From assembly GCA_026987955.1 (NCBI GenBank), contig JALSME010000049.1, positions 1 to 34,472 of the forward strand: 34,472 nt of DNA, given 5' to 3'. Every line of letters starts with the position of its first letter. Position 1 is the stretch's first letter. The notes beneath the pieces were generated by a model that was not told the origin of the DNA, did not search any database, and saw only the letters and a program-made list of their open reading frames with translations. A program made the position numbers and the translations under genes. This DNA comes from Sulfurospirillum sp. Lineage in GTDB: Bacteria > Campylobacterota > Campylobacteria > Campylobacterales > Sulfurospirillaceae. Positions 28,085 through 34,472 of the stretch are shown here, in pieces.

Positions 28085-29832
28085 TACGATTTGGGTTTCT
28101 CTCTAAGTCTGATTCCCAAATCTCTAAGTTGTTCATTGTCAACAGAGCTTGGAGCTTGTGTTAGAAGGCATTGTGCTTTTTGAGTTTTAGGGAATGCAAT
28201 AACATCACGAATAGATTCAGAGTTTGTTAAAAGCATGATAAGACGGTCAAGTCCCATTGCAAGTCCGCCATGAGGAGGTGCACCAAATTTTAGGGCATCA
28301 AGAAGAAATTCAAACTTCTCATTTGCCTCTTCCTCGCTTATGCCAAGTAGATCAAATACTCTTTTTTGCATCTCTGGCTTGTGAATTCTCATACTACCGC
28401 CACCAAGCTCTGTTCCATTTAAAACGATATCATAGGCTATACTTTCCATCTCGTCGATAGGAGCATTTATATCTTTTGGTTGAGTAAAAGGGTGGTGAAG
28501 AGCTTTAACTCTTCCATCAACTATCTCAAACATATCAAAGTCAACAACCCATACAAATTCAAATACTCCTGAAGGGATGATATCCATAATCTCAGCAAGA
28601 TATATTCTAAATCTTCCCATATAATCAAGCACCAAGTTTTTCTCACCAGCACCAAAGAAGATTGCATCACCAACTTTAAGATCACTCACTTTGATGATTT
28701 CTTCCAAATCGTCTTCACTAAAAAACTTGGTAAGAGGACCTTTTAGTCCATCCTCTTTCATCTGGAAGTATCCAAGACCACTCGCACCAAACTTTCTTAC
28801 ATAGTCCTCAAAGCCCTTCATCTGTCTTTTTGAAAAGATATTGTCTCCATTTGGAACTTTTAAAGCCTTGATTCGGTTTTTCTTTTTGTCTTTTGCAATG
28901 CTGCTAAAAATCTCATTTTCACACTTAGCAAAGATGTCTATAACATCAACCATACTCAAATCATATCTGAGGTCTGGTTTGTCTGAGCCATACTTCTCCA
29001 TAGCGTCTTTATATCTTATTCTATTAAATGGAGTTTTTATCTCATGTCCTGCCGCTTTAAAAATATCTACTAGTAAATCCTCTGTTACTTTTATAACATC
29101 TTCTTGGTCACAAAAGCTCATCTCAAGATCTATCTGTGTAAACTCTGGTTGTCTATCAGCTCTTAAGTCTTCATCTCTAAAACACTTTGCAATTTGGAAG
29201 TATCTATCAAACCCAGAGCACATAAGAAGTTGTTTAAAAAGTTGTGGAGATTGAGGAAGAGCAAAAAACTCTCCATTGTGCACACGACTTGGCACAAGAT
29301 AATCTCTAGCACCTTCTGGTGTAGATTTTGTAAGAATTGGAGTTTCAACTTCTAAAAAACCTTGGCTATCTAGCAGGTTTCTTGCAGCTATAGTAGCTTT
29401 ACTTCTTAGCTTAAAAGTCTCATATGATTTTGCATTTCTTAAGTCTAAAAATCTATATTTTAGTCTTGTATCTTCTCCAACTTTGTTATCACCAATTACA
29501 AATGGAACAGGCTCACTAGCATTTTCAACTATAAGCTCTTCAACTACAATCTCAATTTTTCCAGTTTTTAGCTTTGGATTTTCAAGCCCTTCACCTCTAG
29601 CCCTTACAGTTCCTTTTGCTCTTAAAACAAACTCATCTCTAATGGTATTTGCTACCTCATGTGCTTGCTTGCTATCTGCTGGGTCACACACAAGTTGAAC
29701 CAGTCCACTTTTGTCACGAAGGTCTATAAATATAATTCCACCATGGTCTCTATCGTTGTTACTCCAACCACAAAGCTCTACTCTTTCACCTATGTTTTCT
29801 TCACTTAAATCTGTACAGTAATGACTTCTCAA
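28084..29832 (-). CDS. aspS: Aspartyl-tRNA synthetase
   Basis: [59 protein letters not shown]. Confidence 0.97.
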   Translation of the reverse strand: MRSHYCTDLSEENIGERVELCGWSNNDRDHGGIIFIDLRDKSGLVQLVCDPADSKQAHEVANTIRDEFVLRAKGTVRARGEGLENPKLKTGKIEIVVEELIVENASEPVPFVIGDNKVGEDTRLKYRFLDLRNAKSYETFKLRSKATIAARNLLDSQGFLEVETPILTKSTPEGARDYLVPSRVHNGEFFALPQSPQLFKQLLMCSGFDRYFQIAKCFRDEDLRADRQPEFTQIDLEMSFCDQEDVIKVTEDLLVDIFKAAGHEIKTPFNRIRYKDAMEKYGSDKPDLRYDLSMVDVIDIFAKCENEIFSSIAKDKKKNRIKALKVPNGDNIFSKRQMKGFEDYVRKFGASGLGYFQMKEDGLKGPLTKFFSEDDLEEIIKVSDLKVGDAIFFGAGEKNLVLDYMGRFRIYLAEIMDIIPSGVFEFVWVVDFDMFEIVDGRVKALHHPFTQPKDINAPIDEMESIAYDIVLNGTELGGGSMRIHKPEMQKRVFDLLGISEEEANEKFEFLLDALKFGAPPHGGLAMGLDRLIMLLTNSESIRDVIAFPKTQKAQCLLTQAPSSVDNEQLRDLGIRLREKPKS

Positions 29833-29998
29833 GATAATTCCTCTGTTTTTATAAGGCTATTATTTTAGCTAAAATTAGTATAAATACTACTTAAGTGCCT
29901 AATCACAATAAATCTTTAAACATGAAGTGCAATTTTTGAAAGATAAGGTAAAATTCGTAAATAATTTCATATTAATTAAATAAACGATAAAATAATGT

Positions 29999-30877
29999 AT
30001 GAAAATAACAGATACAAATGAGCGACTAAAACAGATACAGTGTGTTGGGTTAATTAGCAAGCCATATGACACAGGATTAACTAATCATTTTATAAAAATT
30101 AAGAGTGCACTTTTAAGATATGGTGTTGAGCTTTTGGTTGAGAGTAGAAGTTCTGAGCTTCTTGGGTGTGAAGGAGTTAGTTTTGATGAGATGTGCAGAA
30201 GAAGTGACTTTCTTATAGCTCTTGGTGGAGATGGAACTCTCATATCACTTTGTAGAAGGAGTTTTGAATACGCAAAGCCAGTTTTGGGAGTGTATGCAGG
30301 ACAACTTGGTTTTTTGACAGATATAAAAACAGAAGAAGTTGAGAGTTTTATAGATAAAATTTTCACTCAAGAGTATCGTATAGATACCCGCATGATGCTT
30401 GAAGTATCTTTACATGTAGAGGGTGCAAAACAGACAATAGTAGCATTTAACGATGTAGTTTTTTCTCGTCCAAAGCTTTCAGGTATGGCGACAATAGAAG
30501 CATATATAGATGGAGAACATATAAACTCATATTATGGAGATGGGTTGATAGTTTCGACCCCTACAGGCTCTACAGCATACAATGTATCAGCTGGTGGACC
30601 TGTTGTTTATCCTCTTACAAAGGCTCTTATACTTACTCCTGTTTGTCCACATTCGTTAACTCAAAGACCACTTGTTCTTCCTGTAAACTTTGAGGTTAAG
30701 TTTAAAAGTGGCGATGAAGATACAGTTATCATAGTTGATGGGCAAGATACATACTGTATTGGAGATTATGATTTTGTGAGTATAAAGATAGCTGAAAATG
30801 GTGCAAAACTTATACATAGGATGGATAGAAATTACTTTAAGGTACTAAAAGAAAAGCTTCATTGGGGGCTTAAATGA
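29999..30877 (+). CDS. nadK: NAD kinase
   Basis: ALGGDGTLISLCRR, STPTGSTAYNVSAGGPVVYP. Confidence 0.95.
   Translation: MKITDTNERLKQIQCVGLISKPYDTGLTNHFIKIKSALLRYGVELLVESRSSELLGCEGVSFDEMCRRSDFLIALGGDGTLISLCRRSFEYAKPVLGVYAGQLGFLTDIKTEEVESFIDKIFTQEYRIDTRMMLEVSLHVEGAKQTIVAFNDVVFSRPKLSGMATIEAYIDGEHINSYYGDGLIVSTPTGSTAYNVSAGGPVVYPLTKALILTPVCPHSLTQRPLVLPVNFEVKFKSGDEDTVIIVDGQDTYCIGDYDFVSIKIAENGAKLIHRMDRNYFKVLKEKLHWGLK
30411..30421 (+). repeat. TACATGTAGAG dispersed motif, copy within nadK
   Basis: Exact 11-mer match on + strand. Confidence 0.7.
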
Positions 30878-32406
30878 TAGAGCGTTTAAAAGTTAAAAAT
30901 CAGCTTAGTTTTCAAGAGGTAGATGTCTCATTTAGTAGTGGATTGATTGCATTTACAGGTCCAAGTGGAGCAGGAAAGTCTGTATTTATGCAAGCGATAT
31001 TGTCAGTTTTTGGACAAAGTGATGCAAATGCAAGTAGTGTGGAAGCAACCGTAACAGACAAGATTGATTTGGAAAAATATGGTTTACAAAGTGATGATAT
31101 AAATATATTTAGATATACAAAAGACAGAGCAACTAGGTACTTTATAAACACATCAAGTGTGTCTAAAAAGAGTATGTTCGAGATATCTAGCAGTTTTTTA
31201 AATTCGTTAGCAGTTCGAGATAGTGAAGAGTTTGAAAATGAAAGAGTTATCCATCTTCTTGATGCACTAATAGGGAAAAAAGATCCTCTGCATTTGAATG
31301 AAACTATAGAGTATAAAGAGCTCTTTTTTGAGTATAAAGAGCTTAAAGAGAAGCTTGAAAGTATAGAAGAGAAAGAGAGAAAGATAGAAGAGCTTAAAGA
31401 GTTTGTATCTTTTGAGATAGCAAAGATAGATGATATATCTCCAAAAATTGGAGAAGATGAAGAGCTTATGAGTTTTAAACGATCTTTATCAAAAAAAGAG
31501 AAGATACAAGAGAGTCTAAAAGTAGCCAATGAGATTTTTTCGTGTGAGAGTGGTGTAAGTGAGTTTCTCTCTTTGATTGAGAGAGACAGTAGTTTTTTTG
31601 ATGAGTCAATGAATGAGCTTAGAGCGATAATTGAAGATGAAACAGATAGATTAAATGACCTTGAAGATCAAGATATCGAGTCTATTTTAGAGAGAATTGA
31701 GAAGATATCAGGATTAAAAAATAGATATGGAAGCATAGAAGAGATTTTAGAGTATAGAGACAAAAAGATAAAAGAGCTTGAAGAGTATGATAATATAAGC
31801 TTTGAAAAAGCAAAACTTATCTCTGTATGTAAAGAGAAGTTAGAAGTTTTGCAAGGCAAAGCGGAGGTTATATCAAAAAGAAGAGAGGACTCTTTAAAAA
31901 CTTTAAATATGCAGATAGATAACTATCTTGATATGCTCTATATGCCAAAAGTGGATATATCGATAGAAGATGTAGACCTTTATGAATATGGAAAAGATTT
32001 CTTACATGTAGAGCTTGGAAGAGTTAACATAAAAAAGATAAGTTCAGGAGAGTATAATAGACTAAGACTAGCATTTATAGCTACTACAAGTGAGTATCTT
32101 TTAGATGTTGGAGGAGTTTTAATTTTAGATGAGATAGATGCAAATCTTAGTGGAAAAGAGTCTATGAGTGTGGCAAAAGTTTTAAAGATACTTTCAAAAA
32201 AGTATCAAATATTTGCTATATCACATCAGCCTCAACTCTCAAGTCAAGCAGATTCTCACTTTTTAGTTACAAAAGAAGATGGTATAAGTAGTGTAACACT
32301 TTTAGCAAAAGAGGAGCGCATAGTTGAACTTGCTCGTATGGTAAGTGGAGAAGAAGTAAGTGAAGAAGCTATTATATTTGCAAAGAAATTATTAGGGATA
32401 GAATAA
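30874..32406 (+). CDS. recN: RecN-like SMC-family DNA repair ATPase
   Basis: Walker A GPSGAGKS, coiled-coil arm, ISSGEYNRLRLA signature, GGVLILDEIDANLSGKE Walker B. Confidence 0.85.
   Translation: MIERLKVKNQLSFQEVDVSFSSGLIAFTGPSGAGKSVFMQAILSVFGQSDANASSVEATVTDKIDLEKYGLQSDDINIFRYTKDRATRYFINTSSVSKKSMFEISSSFLNSLAVRDSEEFENERVIHLLDALIGKKDPLHLNETIEYKELFFEYKELKEKLESIEEKERKIEELKEFVSFEIAKIDDISPKIGEDEELMSFKRSLSKKEKIQESLKVANEIFSCESGVSEFLSLIERDSSFFDESMNELRAIIEDETDRLNDLEDQDIESILERIEKISGLKNRYGSIEEILEYRDKKIKELEEYDNISFEKAKLISVCKEKLEVLQGKAEVISKRREDSLKTLNMQIDNYLDMLYMPKVDISIEDVDLYEYGKDFLHVELGRVNIKKISSGEYNRLRLAFIATTSEYLLDVGGVLILDEIDANLSGKESMSVAKVLKILSKKYQIFAISHQPQLSSQADSHFLVTKEDGISSVTLLAKEERIVELARMVSGEEVSEEAIIFAKKLLGIE
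32003..32013 (+). repeat. TACATGTAGAG dispersed motif, copy within recN
   Basis: Exact 11-mer match on + strand. Confidence 0.7.
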
Positions 32407-32407
32407 A

Positions 32408-33664
32408 ATGAACAATAAAATACTTTTAGTTGAGGACAACAAGGCTTTATCAAAATTGATATCAAAAAAAATTACAGAAAATATAGATTTTGAAGTTGAT
32501 ATTGCACATACACTTAAAGAGGCACAGACATTTATAGGAAGTAAAAATAGTTATTTTATAGCATTGCTAGATCTAAATTTACCTGATGCACCAAATGGTG
32601 AAGTTGTTGATTATATGATTAGTAAAAAAGTACCTTCTATTGTTTTGACTGCTAATGTTGATCAAAAAACAAGAGATGAAATTTTGAAAAAAGATGTTAT
32701 TGATTATGTTTTTAAAGGCAATATGGATGATGTAAATTACATATTTCATCTGATAGAGAGATTATCAAAAAATAGAGATTATAAGGTACTCGTTGTTGAT
32801 GACTCTATTGTTATGAGAAATGAGATGAAGAGACTTTTAAACCTTCAAATGTATAAGGTATTTAGTGCTGCTCATGGTGAAGAGGCTCTTGTATATATGA
32901 AAGATAATCCAGATATAAAGCTTGTGCTTACAGATTATAATATGCCAGTTATTGATGGTTTTGAGCTTACGAAAACTTTAAGGGAAGAGTATAGCAAAAT
33001 GCAACTAAGTATTATAGGTATCACAGCAAACAGCGATCAAATGGTATCTTCAAAGTTTCTAAAAATTGGTGCAAATGATTTTATAAATAAGCCTTTTACA
33101 AAAGAGGAGCTTGTTTGTAGAGTAAACAATGCAATAGAGTCAATGGAGTATATAGAAACTATAAGTGATATGGCAAATACCGACTTTTTAACAGGGGCTA
33201 GAAATCGAAGGAGCTTTTTTAAAGAGGTTGAGGCATATATGGATTATGCTAGAGCAAATAATGAAGAGTTTGCAGTTGCAATGATAGATATAGATCACTT
33301 TAAAAAGATAAATGATGCTTATGGTCATGACATGGGAGATATTGCAATTAAAGAGCTTGTAAGATTGATTACTGAGAGTATAAAAGGTGCAGATATTGTT
33401 GCTAGATTTGGCGGAGAAGAGTTTTGTGTTCTTCTTAAAAATATAGATAAAAGTAGTGCAATTGAACTTTTTGTGAGGTTGCGTATAAGAGTAGCTCAAA
33501 ATATAATCAATATAAAGAGTAATAAGATTCAATACACAGTCTCAATCGGTATTACATTTAACTGTGATGAAGATATAGAGGAGATGATAAATCAAGCAGA
33601 TATGGCTCTTTACAATGCAAAAAATAGTGGACGAAATAGAGTAGAAATAGCAGATGCGGAGTAA
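32408..33664 (+). CDS. Dual receiver-domain GGDEF response regulator (putative diguanylate cyclase)
   Basis: REC1 KILLVEDN...ALLDLNLPD; REC2 KVLVVDDS...LVLTDYNMP; DIDHFKKINDAYGHDMGD and ARFGGEEFCVLL. Confidence 0.92.
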   Translation: MNNKILLVEDNKALSKLISKKITENIDFEVDIAHTLKEAQTFIGSKNSYFIALLDLNLPDAPNGEVVDYMISKKVPSIVLTANVDQKTRDEILKKDVIDYVFKGNMDDVNYIFHLIERLSKNRDYKVLVVDDSIVMRNEMKRLLNLQMYKVFSAAHGEEALVYMKDNPDIKLVLTDYNMPVIDGFELTKTLREEYSKMQLSIIGITANSDQMVSSKFLKIGANDFINKPFTKEELVCRVNNAIESMEYIETISDMANTDFLTGARNRRSFFKEVEAYMDYARANNEEFAVAMIDIDHFKKINDAYGHDMGDIAIKELVRLITESIKGADIVARFGGEEFCVLLKNIDKSSAIELFVRLRIRVAQNIINIKSNKIQYTVSIGITFNCDEDIEEMINQADMALYNAKNSGRNRVEIADAE

Positions 33665-33667
33665 AAA

Positions 33668-34450
33668 ATGATTATAGATACACATGCTCACTTGGATGAT
33701 GAGAGATATAAAGATGATATAGAAGAGGTTATAGCAAATGCTAAAGCGAGTGGCATTGAGGGAGTTTTGATACCTGGTGCAGATATAAATGACTTAAAAA
33801 AAGCACAAAAAATAGCCCATGACAATAAACATATATTTTTTGCTGCAGGTGTTCATCCCTACCATCATGAACAGTATGATGAAAAAGTTTTAAGAGGTTT
33901 TTTAGAAGATGAAAAGTGCATAGCTGTTGGTGAGTGTGGGCTTGATTATTTTAGACTTCCAGAAGATGAAGAGGAAAAAAATTTAGAAAAGAAACAACAA
34001 CAAGAGATTTTTAAAGCTCATATAGAGCTTGCAAGAAGTGTAAAAAAGCCATTGATTGTTCATATTCGTGATGCAAATGATGATAGTCGAAGAGTTCTTG
34101 TTGAAAACAGTGCAAAAGAGATAGGAGGAGTTCTTCACTGTTACAATGCAAGTGAACATCTACTACCTTTAGCTAATGATGGTTTTTATTTTGGAATTGG
34201 TGGAGTTTTGACATTTAAAAATGCAAAACAATTAGTAGATGTATTGGGTAAAATTCCACTAGATAGGATAGTAGTTGAAACAGATGCACCATATCTAACA
34301 CCACATCCAAATAGAGGAAAAAGAAATGAGCCAGCGTATACAAAGTATGTGGTAGAAAAAATAGCAAAATTATTAAATATGACAGTTAGTCAAGTTGAAG
34401 AGCTAACAACAAATAATGCAAAAAGGCTCTTTAAAGCATTTCAAAAGTGA
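33668..34450 (+). CDS. TatD family metal-dependent hydrolase/DNase
   Basis: MIIDTHAHLDD, VGECGLDYF, LIVHIRDA, VVETDAPYLTPHPNRGKRNEP. Confidence 0.94.
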   Translation: MIIDTHAHLDDERYKDDIEEVIANAKASGIEGVLIPGADINDLKKAQKIAHDNKHIFFAAGVHPYHHEQYDEKVLRGFLEDEKCIAVGECGLDYFRLPEDEEEKNLEKKQQQEIFKAHIELARSVKKPLIVHIRDANDDSRRVLVENSAKEIGGVLHCYNASEHLLPLANDGFYFGIGGVLTFKNAKQLVDVLGKIPLDRIVVETDAPYLTPHPNRGKRNEPAYTKYVVEKIAKLLNMTVSQVEELTTNNAKRLFKAFQK

Positions 34451-34472
34451 AAATTAGATAACATCATCATAC

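Noticed and set aside
28841-29254. 137-aa plus-strand ORF opposite aspS
   Set aside because: Antisense to conserved AspRS coding sequence; composition artefact.
31300-31420. Repetitive GAGTATAAAGAGCT-like purine-rich tract
   Set aside because: Encodes the Glu/Lys coiled-coil arm of the RecN-like protein; explained by protein composition, not a DNA repeat element.
30912-31529. 205-aa minus-strand ORF opposite recN
   Set aside because: Serine/leucine-rich translation antisense to the GAG/AAA/AGA-rich recN coding strand; recN is clearly the real gene.

Overview
The window is about 34.5 kb of AT-rich chromosome that looks like Campylobacterota (Sulfurimonas-like). It is densely coded and mostly housekeeping. 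No prophage, transposase, CRISPR array or rRNA was seen. Main blocks: (i) a minus-strand run of eight abutting or overlapping genes (8786 to 1438): secreted protein, TrkA, TrkH, orphan PD-(D/E)XK/DUF234-like protein, FlgS-like kinase, duplicated DUF1538 membrane protein, PII-like protein, CBS protein; (ii) a rluD-flpA-like-trmB-ftsE-ftsX-envC-like-pyrH-rpoZ-spoT-tyrS block, recalled as syntenic with Campylobacter jejuni, followed by a nitronate monooxygenase, an AmiC/AmiA amidase and eutBC; (iii) adk, aspS, nadK, recN, a dual-receiver GGDEF protein and tatD. There is one tRNA with a CAT anticodon. The most interesting signal not explained by genes is a dispersed 11-mer, TACATGTAGAG, present at 7 loci against roughly 0.02-0.03 expected by a back-of-envelope estimate. 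It is read in different frames inside genes. It forms perfect palindromes at two convergent gene ends and sits close to a third. This layout resembles DNA-uptake or Chi-like signature sequences, but the function is unproven.
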